Of a stretch of 64,000 nucleotides of DNA, positions 15,321 through 26,020 are shown in pieces. The stretch is from positions 15,771,971 to 15,835,970 of the forward strand of contig CM055113.1 in assembly GCA_029204225.1 (NCBI GenBank), in the 5' to 3' direction. A program made the position numbers and the translations under genes. The stretch's first letter is position 1. Each line of letters begins with the position of its first letter. Origin of the DNA: Diphasiastrum complanatum. Lineage: Eukaryota > Streptophyta > Lycopodiopsida > Lycopodiales > Lycopodiaceae. Under the pieces are notes generated by a model. It was not told where the DNA came from, made no database searches, and saw only the letters and a list, made by a program, of their open reading frames with translations.

Positions 15321-15745
15321 TGAAGGAATTGAAAAACTAGATGAAGAATATGGATATTAAAGATTTCGGGATATTTTATGGACCCTATATCAAGATTGGT
15401 TGGAACAAAAAAATGAGACACTATTGATGTGAAATTGAGGGCCAATTAATCCCAAACATATAGATAATGACCCAACAATGCACATCGTTTCTATATATCA
15501 TCAAGAAAAGCGACTACCCAAGTCATGAAGTTGACTTTTCAAATGTGCGAAGTTGAAGAAGATTAGATTGTCGAAGCAATTTATCAACTTTAGGAGACAA
15601 CATAGAGGTGGTGCCTAAAATTGAGAAGGACAATTTAGTTTCTCATATTTGGAAAGCATTGGATGTTCATAGAAAACTGGATTCCACTGGATGAAAATAA
15701 ACTTAGTTAAATTTGTAACATGAGTAAATAATAGTCATTATAGGA

Positions 15746-15747
<2 letters not shown>
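15321..15747. other. Intergenic DNA, nothing recognised
   Basis: Upstream side of the second hAT relic. No gene, terminal inverted repeat or duplication could be made out. Confidence 0.5.

Positions 15748-15822
<75 letters not shown>
15748..15822. repeat. (CT)n microsatellite
   Basis: About 75 bases of pure CT/TC, read as GA on the other strand. The Arg/Glu repeat frame over it is an artefact. Confidence 0.97.
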
Positions 15823-15827
<5 letters not shown>

Positions 15828-15964
15828 CTAAACACGTTCTCTCTTTAAAATGAACGTGTCTGCCCTTCAACTCCACTTCAATTTCTATGCAACTACCCAT
15901 CAAATATGTTTTAGGCAAACGTGGCCCAATAAGAAAGCACGATTCAATTTTTCTCTACAACAAC

Positions 15965-15967
<3 letters not shown>

Positions 15968-16024
<57 letters not shown>
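15968..16024. repeat. Second (CT)n microsatellite
   Basis: About 57 bases of CT, some 145 bases from the first tract and in the same orientation. They may be remnants of one region, but the sequence between them is not repetitive. Confidence 0.97.
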
Positions 16025-16029
<5 letters not shown>

Positions 16030-16499
16030 GGTGTGTGTTATTTTGTGTTGTAACATCTTAGAATAATATTCATTACTCATTTTTCATTTCCAACACATGA
16101 CTAGATTATTGTATTTGTACAAATTGGCCAATAAGTGTCATCAATAATATTGTAAAGAGCCCTCCCAATGAGTTGGCTTCTAGCTCAAATAACAAGTGCA
16201 TGAATTAAAAAAAAACTAAACTAAAATCACTTATGTATGAAATATCAAGGAGATAGTTGGACACGATATTGTAATGGGAAACTATTTAGGATGGCATAGT
16301 TCAAGAAAATAGTAACATGGACAGAATAATAATGGGAGACAAGACATGACCCCATATTTTGAATAAGTAAACACAATTTTAGATGCAAAATAACATAATC
16401 TCTGGTATAAAGTTATAGTGATACAATTGAAGCATTCAAGAGACAATATATTGAGTAATACTATATACTTTAACACACGATGGAGTGGATAACAATATT

Positions 16500-16725
16500 A
16501 TTCTCTAAAGAAAATGGGCAGATTATGCTTGGTTCAAAGCATTCATAGTGTTGTCAATATGTGCATGTGTAGTAAGCCAATGTTTTAGGGCTAAACAAGC
16601 TCCAGCCAAATAAGCACATATTATGCTTCATTCAAAGCATTCATAGTGTTGCCAATATGTGCATATGCTAAGGCAATGGTTTATTTAGGGCCAAAGAAGT
16701 TCCACTCAAAAGCAAGAAAGAAAAA
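16500..16725. repeat. Diverged direct duplication of about 110 bases
   Basis: GATTATGCTTGGTTCAAAGC near 16511 is repeated as ATTATGCTTCATTCAAAGC near 16619. Both are followed by CATTCATAGTGTTG(T/C)CAATATGTGCAT and an AGGGC(T/C) block. It lies just past the 3' end of the acyltransferase gene, whose poly(A) signal falls in the second unit. The rest of 16025-16800 shows nothing else. Confidence 0.7.
16680..16685 (-). terminator. Candidate poly(A) signal of the acyltransferase gene
   Basis: AATAAA on the minus strand, about 120 bases past the stop codon of the BAHD gene. Spacing is typical for a plant 3' UTR, but six bases in AT-rich DNA is weak evidence alone. Confidence 0.4.
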
Positions 16726-16806
16726 CTCCCCTAAAATATAGACTCCATGACAACTCCCCTACAACACAAGCTTCTTGGAAGATCTTGTAGGCTTGCTATT
16801 TCCACC

Positions 16807-18264
16807 TCAAACTCCTCGAGAAATTTCCTTCACCATTTGCTCCTCCCCTTCTAAATAGTGTGAGAAAAAAGGATCTGCAAGAAGCTTGTTCATGTGTTCC
16901 ATCTTCAACCACATCTGCAAGTCTCGGCTTCTACCTCCTTTGGGGGAGGGCATCACCACCATAGCACCGTTGAGCTGAGCACTGAATGGAAGTGCAAAAT
17001 GATCAGTAGCTCCCCATCCGAAGTCTAGATCATAGAGTGGGAAGCCCAGCATCACACTTGCATGTACATCTCGCCCATTCATGAGCATATCGCGCAAGCC
17101 CACCATACCGTGCTGCTGCAGCTGCATCTGTAGCCAATCCACCGCAGCTTGCCCATATTTTGCATCGATGGTGACGATGCTCTCATGCACTAGCTTTGCT
17201 GCGTAGGAGAAGTGGCGATCCACCAGATCGCCACTCCGAGCTATGGCCATGGCAGGTACTGCTGCGTTTCCGAAGAAGCGAGGCGGAAGCGGAGGGCGCC
17301 ATCGTTGGCGCATGTTGACTGGCAGTGCAAAGCGGGTGGAGGAGTCTGGAGGCAGATCGCGTGCTCGGGTAAGTGCCACCCACAGCAGACCCGCCACTAC
17401 CTCAAATGAGCTCGCGCGACCATATGAATAAGGTCCTGATTCCACCTCCCGAACTGCTTCCGCAACTTTTGCGTCCCCCATCCGCAACACTGCATCAACT
17501 GTGGACATGGCGGCCAGCAAACTGTTGGGGCTACCTTCTCCTTCTCCTTCTTTGTTTTCAGAATCTTGTCCATGCTGAATTCCACTTAATTGCATCAGTC
17601 CATCAATGGGTACATCCACTGTTGGAGGATCTCTAGACCGGAGTAGCGCAGCAGTGTCGAGACAAGGAGTGATGGGAGGCGACAAGGGGTCTCTGTGAAT
17701 GCATGCCCAAGCTTCTACGAATTCTGCCATGGCTTGCATATCTCCCAACGCATGCAAAAAGCTCAAGCTGATTGCAACCCCACCGCATTGAAATGTTGTC
17801 ACCTGTACGCACGCGGGAGGAGCGCCAATCAGCATCTCTCCAAACATGAAAGGCTTATTTGGGACCAGCTGCAAAGCTATAGAGCAAAAGCGGAGATCTT
17901 CCCATGCGTCTAACCTGGCTTCTGTTGTGGCTACTGAAAATTCAACGCCTTTCCCATTCACTTCGACTTCCAAGAGTCCCCCTTTTCCCTTTCTCAACCT
18001 TCCTGCTAATACTGGGTACAGATCCAAAGCTTCTGCCAAAGCTTGTTTCAGACTTGCAACGAGTTTAGTTGCAGCAGAAGGAGTCTCTGCCCCAGACCGA
18101 AAAAAATAAAGGATAGGAAAGTAGCATGGAATGAAAGCATTAAGTTGGTCCAAATTGGATAGCGAATGCACAGATGATTCCTTCACATCGGTTGGCGTGA
18201 CTAAAACTGTATCTTGCACCGCAACAGCTTTTGCTTCGTCTGCCTGCATATTTGAGATATGCAA
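16807..18264 (-). CDS. BAHD (HXXXD) acyltransferase
   Basis: A 485-residue protein in one uninterrupted frame, close to the usual 430-480 residues of BAHD enzymes. The catalytic HXXXD motif is HALGD at residues 171-175, with His171 as the expected general base. The structural DFGWG motif is at 414-418. Other family marks are YPVLAGRL at 83-90, the SSFEVVAGLLW block near 285-295 and RPPLPPRFFGN at 323-333. BAHD enzymes are cytosolic and transfer an acyl group from a CoA thioester to an alcohol or amine, in lignin-precursor, cutin/suberin, flavonoid or other specialised pathways. The acceptor cannot be read from sequence. The first Met (18264) is taken as start; Met6 is an alternative and nothing conserved lies before it. 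No signal peptide or membrane span is seen. No intron is needed. It is the only apparently intact host gene in the window, with transposon relics on both sides. Confidence 0.93.
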   Translation of the reverse strand: MHISNMQADEAKAVAVQDTVLVTPTDVKESSVHSLSNLDQLNAFIPCYFPILYFFRSGAETPSAATKLVASLKQALAEALDLYPVLAGRLRKGKGGLLEVEVNGKGVEFSVATTEARLDAWEDLRFCSIALQLVPNKPFMFGEMLIGAPPACVQVTTFQCGGVAISLSFLHALGDMQAMAEFVEAWACIHRDPLSPPITPCLDTAALLRSRDPPTVDVPIDGLMQLSGIQHGQDSENKEGEGEGSPNSLLAAMSTVDAVLRMGDAKVAEAVREVESGPYSYGRASSFEVVAGLLWVALTRARDLPPDSSTRFALPVNMRQRWRPPLPPRFFGNAAVPAMAIARSGDLVDRHFSYAAKLVHESIVTIDAKYGQAAVDWLQMQLQQHGMVGLRDMLMNGRDVHASVMLGFPLYDLDFGWGATDHFALPFSAQLNGAMVVMPSPKGGRSRDLQMWLKMEHMNKLLADPFFSHYLEGEEQMVKEISRGV

Positions 18265-20149
18265 TTTGGCTCCTTGAACGAAATACAGATCCTTAATTGT
18301 CCGTCAGTATGTCACTTTGACAAACACCTTGTGTTGCTCCAAAATCAGCCCAGAACACCTGTAGTTTTATGAGATTGTTAGTGTACGTTCTTCGTAGTGT
18401 GCATGTTAGCTGCCTGTGCAGGCCAGCCCACATTGCATACGCTGGATGAAGCTGTAAACTGTGTTTCAGACCTTGATTTCAGGAAGATACAAATCGTAGC
18501 TAACGATTGCATAATCAGGAAAGAAACTCTAACTGAGACATAAACACGTAGCTTAGACTAACAGACTTGTTGTGATGTTCTGAATATTTGCTAGGCTCGA
18601 GTTGTTCAATTTTTGTGCATACAATTCACGCTGATAGCCTGTTATCTGTCCACCAAGCTCTTCACAGCCAAGGCATTGTACGACAAGAGAGATGCATTTA
18701 TTCACCTAAGAATTCTGAGGTGACCGAGGCCATGAGTTCTGAGGTGTTATACCTGCTGAGGAGGGAAGGCTGCCATCTGGGAAAGTTTCTGAAAATTCCC
18801 TGTCTGTTGAGATCTAGAGCTGGTGGGAAGTGCAATAATCAGCCACTGATCCCACTAGAACTCCTCCCTAAATCTAGCAGGAACAACTTGTGCGTGGTTT
18901 TGTGTGCATTCTGCAGAGATCAGATGTGCCACGTAACATATAAGCAGCGATGTACATGTAACCAGGGGAGATGAGCGAAACGCAAAGGAGAAGCCTGAAA
19001 GTATAGGCTCTAGGATGAGCAATCGTGGACACGCGAGCATTGCGTTGCTGACATAACCCCACAACCACATTCATTCAAGACTGATTGAATTGGGCTTGAT
19101 GCAAAAGGGAGTGATTACAGCATATGTGGTCTGGAGATAAGCGCGTGAATGCTCCAACAACATAGTGACGAGGAGGAGATCAGGATGCCCATCAATCAAT
19201 ACCGTGAGCTTGTGATCTTCTTTTTGTGTAGTAATAAAGGTGCATTGATTGTAGGTTGGTCATGACGATGTTGCTGCTGATGTTGGTTGAGCTGATGTTG
19301 GTTGAGCCTCTTCCCTGAACCACAACAATGCCATACCAATACCCTAATGCTAATGCATACATGTTGCATATTATGCCCATTTTTAAATAAATTAAAAAGC
19401 AAAAAATGCATGCTTTTTTTTCAAAGGCAGATTTTGCTTTTTTTTTTGCTTGTCTCTGCCCATCTGTACGAATTCCATACAGCTGCCACATGGCACATTT
19501 TGTGTTGGTCAGTCAAAGTCAAACCTGCCTATTATGCTTCGTAATGTGCTTTTGAAAAAATTTCAGGTAGCCATTATGCAATGGAAGGAGGCGGGCAAGG
19601 CCATTCTGCCCGGTTCGGCTTTCCAAAAAAATTTATTGCTAAGAAAACCTCTTTTGAGTTATCCTAAAAAGATCTTGCATTTTTAAAAGCCTTTCTATTT
19701 TTTGAAGAGTATTACTCATAAAAGGTTCATATGTTTCTATCGAAAATCATCAAAGATTTACGACATCAATTTTTGAGAAATTATGCCGATTCCATTTTTA
19801 TACTTTGCCAATTTTTCAGAGCACTGATCTGAAGTGAAAAATGTGGTGAGAGAACCCTCCAAAGTGCCAAGGTAAAAAGGTAATGGCTAGTTTTTCAAGC
19901 CTTCCTAGTCCTTAGCACCTAGCACAAGATTTTTTTTCGTTGCCTTTTTTTTTCATGAAAATGGTTCTTTTATTTTAGCCTTTGTTGATTAATCTGAAAA
20001 TTCTTTATACCACCCATAAAATCACTTTTAACATTTTTACAAAGGAAATGGAGCAGCCTCACAAAACGTAATCTGTGGGGAAAATTTTTATCGGCACCTT
20101 CTGGATGTTGGAAGGTATCCAGAAGGTGCATGTAAAAAAATTTACAGCA
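18265..20149. other. Intergenic DNA upstream of the acyltransferase gene
   Basis: It must include the acyltransferase promoter, but no TATA box could be placed with confidence. A 128-codon plus-strand frame at 18588-18974 is Cys-rich towards its end and resembles nothing I know; it is probably chance. 19276-19305 has a short GTTGGTTGAGC(T/C) duplication. From about 19600 the DNA becomes AT-rich with poly(T) runs. Confidence 0.45.
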
Positions 20150-20275
20150 AAAAAAAAGTGATTTCACATCGAGGAAGGGCCGGCTCCTCGACCCTTCCGC
20201 CCGCAGAAGGCGCTACACCATTGGGCTCAGCTCAACGCCTTTCGGGGCAAGAGTGCCACGGAGTGCACCCTTCCC
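20150..20275 (-). repeat. Possible tRNA-derived SINE fragment
   Basis: On the minus strand, CCCAATGGTGTAGCGCC followed by TTCTGCGGGCGGAAGGGTCGA resembles the A-box/B-box spacing of a tRNA-related SINE head. A T-rich tail lies close downstream (about 20155-20120). The GC content is far above the surroundings. No target duplication was found and the boxes fit only loosely. Confidence 0.3.
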
Positions 20276-21274
20276 CCCCTTAAAATTAAGTGAAATGCCT
20301 AATGATGAAAATTGCTTCTCTTTTACACCTTCACCCAAAAAACTATATAGCCTAAGCCTTTCATGTGAGAGACATGCAACATTGATTTTTTATTATTCTT
20401 TTAGCAAAACTAAGATGTGTCATCCAATGATGTACTACCACATGGCACATGCACATTTTATCAAATGCCCAATGATGGGAGATGGTTACTTAATGGACAC
20501 CACCATACTAGGGCACAAGGCTCCAAAGGTATGGGTCTTCCACATCGCAAAGTAGGCACAACTTTGTATTTTTGGGGAAATATAGGTGTAGACAATAAAT
20601 GTTGGACTACCACATGACATATTTTACCAAGTATGTGTGTGCTATGTAGCACCCTTGTCATGAATTGTCTACCTACCCCTAACTGACTCATAGGGTACCA
20701 CCCCCATGCCCCACCAAAGACTTGTGACCCATTTGATCACCCCGAGTACTTGTCGGCTAGCATCTTGTCACTGACAACTAGGATTTTGACAGTCACAATT
20801 CATTAGGGGGTATTAGAACTCAAAATGGGCCCTTTGTCAAGATGCTATTTTGACTTCACACACTTTCAACACTTATGTGTTCCAGTGAATGGTGTCCATC
20901 TGTGACGAACTGTAACATTGGTCGACGGACGAAAATTGTTTTCAACTTTCCCAGCCAAATTTTCGTGATTTTCAAACATCCCGCCGGGCTGGATTGGACC
21001 ACAGGTACTGTCCTTTGTACACTTGAGGTTGATTTGACGTCAATAGTCATAAACTATAGTTATTTAATCCTTGTAGTTTAGGAACTTCTTGTCATTCTTA
21101 GGTATACTTCTCATTCTCTTCATTCTATCTCTTATTTTGGATTGTCATTCTTGGGTTTACCTCTCATTCTCTCTGTTCTCAACTTGCGTACACATATTTT
21201 GGACTAATGGCTACACATAATTTGTAATGAAAAAAATACAAAAGATCAATGGATACCAAGAATATATCGAAAAT
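20276..21274. other. Intergenic DNA, nothing recognised
   Basis: Moderately AT-rich, with several short frames that look like nothing known. It directly precedes the proposed left end of element X. Confidence 0.45.
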
Positions 21275-21315
21275 ATCAATGCATTAGAGGAGTTCCAAAA
21301 TAAAAAAAGATACTT
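21275..21315 (+). repeat. Candidate left terminal inverted repeat of X
   Basis: Contains TGCATTAGAGGAGTTCC followed by an A-rich stretch with AAAGATACTT. It matches the reverse complement of 50413-50455. No clean target duplication could be assigned. Confidence 0.4.
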
Positions 21316-21659
21316 TTTGTAAAGATACTTTTTTTTTTTTTAGTTTTAACAGTCACCAGGCCCAATCAAAATGCACAGATTTGAAATCTATGTAACGTAG
21401 TTCAAATTAGCTGAGAAATAAAAATACAATATAGAAAACTTTAATTTTTGTCCGGGTAGCATGGACTTATCCCATTGGTTTCTTCATCCTGCCCGACACG
21501 TGCTAATCTGCCCGACGTCAATACTTCAAGTTAAATTTACTTGACTATGCTGGTTAGTATAATGAAATTTACTAACTATACTAGTTACAGTTATAGAAAT
21601 ACGGTATGTACAGTTACATAAAATATGGTATACACAGTAATCGTGACTATGTTGGCATT

Positions 21660-22825
21660 CACATTAGATTAAATGTGATACAAAAAATTGAAATTAAGTA
21701 TCATATCAGAGAGATTTTTGGCGCCCAAGCTTTGAAAATAGCAATGGCAAGGAGACCCAGATCTACAGTCGAGTCTGTGATTCTTTACAATGAGAAAGAT
21801 GAAGATGATAACCGGAAGCCAACAAAATATACGAAGAATTCATGGGTATTGCTGCATCTATTATCAAAAAGCAATTTCCGACAAAAGAAAAGAACAAAAA
21901 TGACATACAAATCTTATTGGAAAGAAAAAAATTGGGAGTTTAAGACTATCCCGGGAGGTCAATCAAAATCAGAAGTTTTAGTACAACATGTATATATGCA
22001 TTTAGAAATCAAAGTACATGATATCAATCCTCATGATCATCGAAAATATAATTGTAAGTATATCAAAACATATGCATCTACAGCAATCATAGGAGATTTT
22101 CTTTATTGATGCTCTTCATATGATTTAAATGCTTTCAACATTGTTTTTTTTTTCAGATTTATATCCATCATGCATAAGTGAATGGGAGCCAGCACAATCA
22201 CTTGCAGGAATATTGGACGTGATTCACTCTGATGTTGGAAAGCTGTAATACAGAGGAAGAAGTCCAAAGGAACTTGCAGATTGTGGTATCTATTTTTATG
22301 AATCTTTATATACGCCACATACAGATGGAGGTTTTGGCAAGCTCGAAGCAATTCCATTGCCTAGTTTTCAAAGTGATGAGTGGCCTATTCCTGACAGTAT
22401 TGTTTCTGAATCCTTGAGATGCAAGCTACTCATTGATATTAGAAATGCTATGAAGATAAGCACTGGCTCGAAAATTGTTCACCTAAGTTGGTTTATCTCA
22501 TTACATATATTTGTTGATTTTTTCTCGAGTGTGTGCCAGTGTTTGTAGGACACCAACTTTATTTGTTTGCAAGGATTTATCATATGAGACTTTGTCAGAT
22601 CTCATGGATCAAGGCTGGGATAGTAAAACAAATAATGACATAGAATGTAGGATTAAAAAGTCTTCAATGATCTTTCGTTATCATATCGAAAAGCAAATGC
22701 TCAGTCTCACATTTAGCTATCAGAGATACAAGAAAATGGAAGGTACATGGCTACCACTGAATCAAGACTTTGAACTAAATGGTCACACAAACCAAATGGA
22801 GATAAGCAACAATAGCTTCAAATAA
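21660..22825 (+). pseudogene. X-1: unrecognised spliced gene of element X
   Basis: Exon 1 includes MARRPRSTVESVILYNEKDE and ends near SEVLVQHVYMHLEIKVHDINPHDHRKYN at a GT donor (22054). An AG acceptor follows at 22155-22156. Exon 2 carries ELADCGIYFYESLYTPHTDG and ends near a donor at 22486. After an acceptor at about 22549 the last exon runs to a stop at 22823-22825. AATAAA follows at 22862. An in-frame TAA early in exon 2 suggests the copy is dead. I recognise no domain. A related fragment on the same strand lies at 50540-50722 (EVLVQHAYLHKELNIHDLSPNDRRKC), so this is a repeated family. Confidence 0.5.
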
Positions 22826-23010
22826 AATTTAGTAAAAATCTGTGTATAGACTCTTTCATTCAATAAATGAAAGCCCAAGTTGGGCATCAATACATGTATT
22901 TTGTGATCCCAAATTCATAAAATGGAGTAGCATTTGATATATCAATGTATATTTTCCTATGAATTCTATACATGTGCAATCTATTTCTATTCTATGCTAT
23001 CTGTATTGTT

Positions 23011-23640
23011 CTAGTCTTTATTTAGTATAATTACATCATCCTTTGCACCATCATCAACAACGGGAGGCTGAAGCCTTGCCCTAACCAGTATGCTCAGGAT
23101 ATTAATTTCTTGTCTAAATTTGTACACATGGCTTGATGTGCACTCAAGAAGTGTAAACTGCAAGATAGAATATTCATGTATTAGTAATGGCCAAAAAAAA
23201 CTAATCATGATTCCAAAACAAGAATAAACAGAATTAATTACCTTAGAAATATCAACATCTTCTGGAAGGTTGAACCACTCAAAAAATAACTTTGCATTAT
23301 ATAATGTGTAACACCCACAACTGAATGAATCATTTTGCTGGGGTGACTGCAAAAAAATTCAGCACACATGAAACAAAATGAATTAGAATGAAACAAATAC
23401 ATTAGAATATTGATTTCAAAATGTTGTTAAGACAGACAGAATTTACCTCCAAACTAACGATCTGCCAGTCCACGGAATGGAGAACATTTGTTGGAATATA
23501 TTTACTTAAATATGGCAAGTATATATCTACATCCTTATGCGTATCGCTAGCCAAGTTCATCTTGACACAAAATCCTTTAACAATATTATCTACAGATCTC
23601 TTAGTAGAGATCAGGTTTAAACTCTAGTGGTCACTACAAA
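23011..23640 (-). pseudogene. Ulp1-like (C48) cysteine peptidase relic of element X
   Basis: Two exons on the minus strand. The first (about 23632-23447) has YLPYLSKYIPTNVLHSVDWQ, where VDWQIVSLEV fits the H/D-W-L strand region of C48 peptidases. The intron is 23347-23446, with a GT donor and a TTTGCAG acceptor. The second exon opens PQQNDSFSCGCYTLYNAKLF, the Gln...Asp-Ser-x-x-Cys-Gly active-site block; the Cys is the expected nucleophile. Such Ulp1 domains are carried by several plant and fungal DNA transposons, where they are thought to act on SUMO-like or element proteins. A further minus-strand segment at 23859-23677 may be an upstream exon. Whether it could still work is unclear. Confidence 0.65.
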
Positions 23641-23829
23641 ATAAGATAAAAATTCCATTAGCTGCAATTCTGAGAACTATTTCCATTGATAATGCCAATG
23701 ATAAAGCATTAAACAACGAGAATCATTTAACATATCTGACTTGGTATGATAAGGCATGAGTAGGTATTTTCTTGCTGGTGTGAATCCACTAGTCCGACAC
23801 TGTGACAATGTGTCGTTATTCTCTTTGAA

Positions 23830-24252
23830 GGCCTGAACCGAAAAGTTACTGAGCACCAACCTCCTATTGCATCATCCTCTATCCAATCATCTATTAAGGA
23901 TATCAGTCACTTCCTAATCGACACCCCTGATAAGAATAGTGACTTTATTGATGTAAATACTGATGTGCTCCGGGATTCTTTTATTGGCCAAAATACATCT
24001 GCTGATGAATCGATCCCTACAGAGGAGTCTAAATGTCAGGTTCTATGTTTATTATTTGGTACAATTTCTGAATTCTCCGACTTTGTAGATTTTCAAACAC
24101 ATGACCTTGTTGCTGGAATTGATTTTGATGATGAAGAGGGACTTATGACCGGTGAAGAGTGCTTTACTAAGACTTTATCATATATTGCTGAGGATGGACG
24201 AGGCAGACCATCCGATGAAGAATTCATGGCATTTCAATCCCAGATGGGCTTC
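23830..24252 (+). pseudogene. X-3: unrecognised acidic gene of element X, first part
   Basis: Open plus-strand sequence rich in Asp, Glu and Ser (FIDVNTDVLRDSFIGQ, GIDFDDEEGLMTGEECFTKT). It ends where the 5' LTR of element D begins. The frame that appears to run on to 24414 is read-through into that LTR and adds the Ala/Gly-rich tail. X sequence resumes after D at 34674, in a compatible frame. There an acidic block (DDSTSVGGHYFDYPDLVAADDEEC) is followed by a 77-base intron. No known domain. Confidence 0.5.
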
Positions 24253-25498
24253 TGTTGTAAAGCTACCTTTACAAGCTTTACTTCCGGCGCCATTGGCGCC
24301 AGCTATGTCCCCGGCGCCAGCAGCGCCCCTGCTGCTCTCGGCGCCAACGGCGCCGGCGTCGCTCCCGGCGCCATTGTGACCAGAATCCAGCCGGCGCCAA
24401 GTTCCTATGGCTGAAAATCTTTGATCGGTTCTAGCGGAGTCCAGAGAGCTCAGATCGATGTGCAATCACCTCACACGATCTAGGCATGATTAAAGGAAGC
24501 CTGGGGATCAATAAAATCTAGAGAGAGAAAATGACTTTCTAGAAAGAGAAAATCCTAGAGAGAGAAAAAACGTGCTTTACCAGCTTAGGTAGAGTGCTTG
24601 GTATGAGGGGAGGTGCCGAATCACACCAATACTATAGGGGAGTGCGGGTTGCGACTCAGGGCGAGCTCCAACCAAGTCTCAGCCTCCCTTGCTGGAATGT
24701 TGTCATGGCTCTCGCCTTGGCATGCTAGCGCCCCGGAGACTAGGGTCGGTCACACACTTGAAATGTAACCTTCTCAGATTTATCAATAAAGTGAAATTTT
24801 CCTCAAACTGACTCTGATTACCTTCTGGGTTTCAGTGTTCGGTAAAAGCGCCAGTTGTAAGGCCGCTTTCAAAATTTTTAACTTGGCACATAGCTGAGGG
24901 TCGTATCCCGGGACGCCAGCGGTATGCCGTCGGGACCATTCGGTCCGTGGCGCCAGCGGTATGCTGTCGGGACCATTTGGTCCAGGAACTGGTTGTTTTC
25001 ATATCTGTCGCGGCTTGTGGTTCTGAGTGTTCCTTGCATGAACGTGAATGGGTTAAGCTCTTGGGGAACGGGCTCTAACCTGTCGGCTGAGTTGGATGGC
25101 TTGCTTGGGTGGATGTTACCTGTTTATGGCTGTCCAGTCTGGCGTGGCGCCAGGTTGGCTTCCAGCGCTCGTGACGAAGCTTTCAGTTAGTTAAGTCTGA
25201 TGTAAGTCAGACCGCTTGCTTGGAATGGATGTTACTCGTTTGTAACGAAGCTTCGAGTTGGTTAAGTTTGATGTATGTCGGGCGGCTTGCTTGGAGGGAA
25301 GTCACCCACGTCGGGACTCCCGATCTGGCATGGCGCCAGGTTGGATCTCAATGTTGGTTTTCGGAACTTCAAGTTGGTTAAGTCTGATCGTTGTTGGCGA
25401 GTTGACTGCTTGTATGTCAAGTGGGTTTGGATGGCAAGAGTTGAAGGCTGGGAAGCTAAGTCGTGGTTCCCGGCTCCCTTTGGGATGCCTGCGCTACA
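24253..25498 (+). repeat. 5' LTR of element D
   Basis: 1246 bases. The head has seven GGCGCC palindromes within 24286-24398. At 24912-24985 a block holding GGTATGC(C/T)GTCGGGACCATT is present twice in tandem. It is GC-richer than the surrounding Copia elements. Confidence 0.88.
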
Positions 25499-25500
25499 TG

Positions 25501-25512
25501 TGGTATCAGAGC
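25501..25512 (+). other. Primer-binding site of element D
   Basis: TGGTATCAGAGC, two bases inside the LTR end; initiator-tRNA-Met type. Confidence 0.82.
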
Positions 25513-25588
25513 CGACTGGCCGGTCAGCTATGCGGATCTCACGGAAATGGCCACGGTTTGGGGTTCATCAAGACAACTGTTGTGCAAG

Positions 25589-25974
25589 GTGCTGCCCACA
25601 GTGTAAGCACGGGTGCGTCCACGGTCGGAGTGGTCGGCAGAACGGGGGACTTGATGAGTCAAGGTGCTGCCCTTGAGGTGTAAGCACGGTCAGTTCTCGC
25701 GGTTCGGGCCTGGCGCTGTCTGCACGTAGGACGGATGAGGCAAAGTGCTGCCTAGGTAGGTGAAAGCACGGTCTGTACCTTGTGGGGTGCGGGGCGACAT
25801 ATTCGAACTGTACGGGTTAACCATTGATACAGAGATGCTGCTCGAATTCGGGTGTAAAGCACGGGTGGTTAGCTGCCGGTGCGGGATAGCTGCCGATCGT
25901 TTAGCTATAAGGGCTATCGACCAAAAAGTGGTGGGGCGTGACTGAGGCAATGTGCTGCTTAATGGTGAAAGCAC
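25589..25974 (+). promoter_or_regulatory. Five repeated small stem-loops in the leader of element D
   Basis: A motif GTGCTGC, 8-14 bases, then AAGCACGG occurs five times. The GTGCT/AGCAC arms are at 25589-25593/25606-25610, 25664-25668/25683-25687, 25745-25749/25765-25769, 25835-25839 (ATGCT)/25858-25862 and 25952-25956/25970-25974. Stem arms are kept while loops differ. The place just after the primer site is where packaging or dimerisation signals sit in retroelement RNAs; that role is inference. Confidence 0.6.
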
Positions 25975-26020
25975 GGATGGTTGGAGGGGTGTCCTATGTG
26001 GGCTGATTCTGTGATCAATT

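Noticed and set aside
15703-15918. A 71-codon frame with an Arg/Glu repeat, and Ser/Leu repeat frames nearby
   Set aside because: Translations of the (CT)n tracts on either strand.
17373-17636. Plus-strand frames of 60-87 codons over 17212-18109
   Set aside because: Shadows of the GC-richer BAHD coding sequence.
18588-18974. A 128-codon Cys-containing frame near the acyltransferase gene
   Set aside because: No domain, no homologue recognised, no supporting promoter or splice signals; kept only as a remark.
23965-24414. A 149-codon frame with an Ala/Gly-rich C-terminus
   Set aside because: It is chimeric: the first part is element X and the tail from 24253 is read-through into the 5' LTR of D. 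Not a single natural gene.
24924-25683. Several plus-strand frames of 88-141 codons, mostly repeated at 34099-34789
   Set aside because: Copies of the D LTR and leader; duplicated because the DNA is an LTR, with no protein-family likeness.
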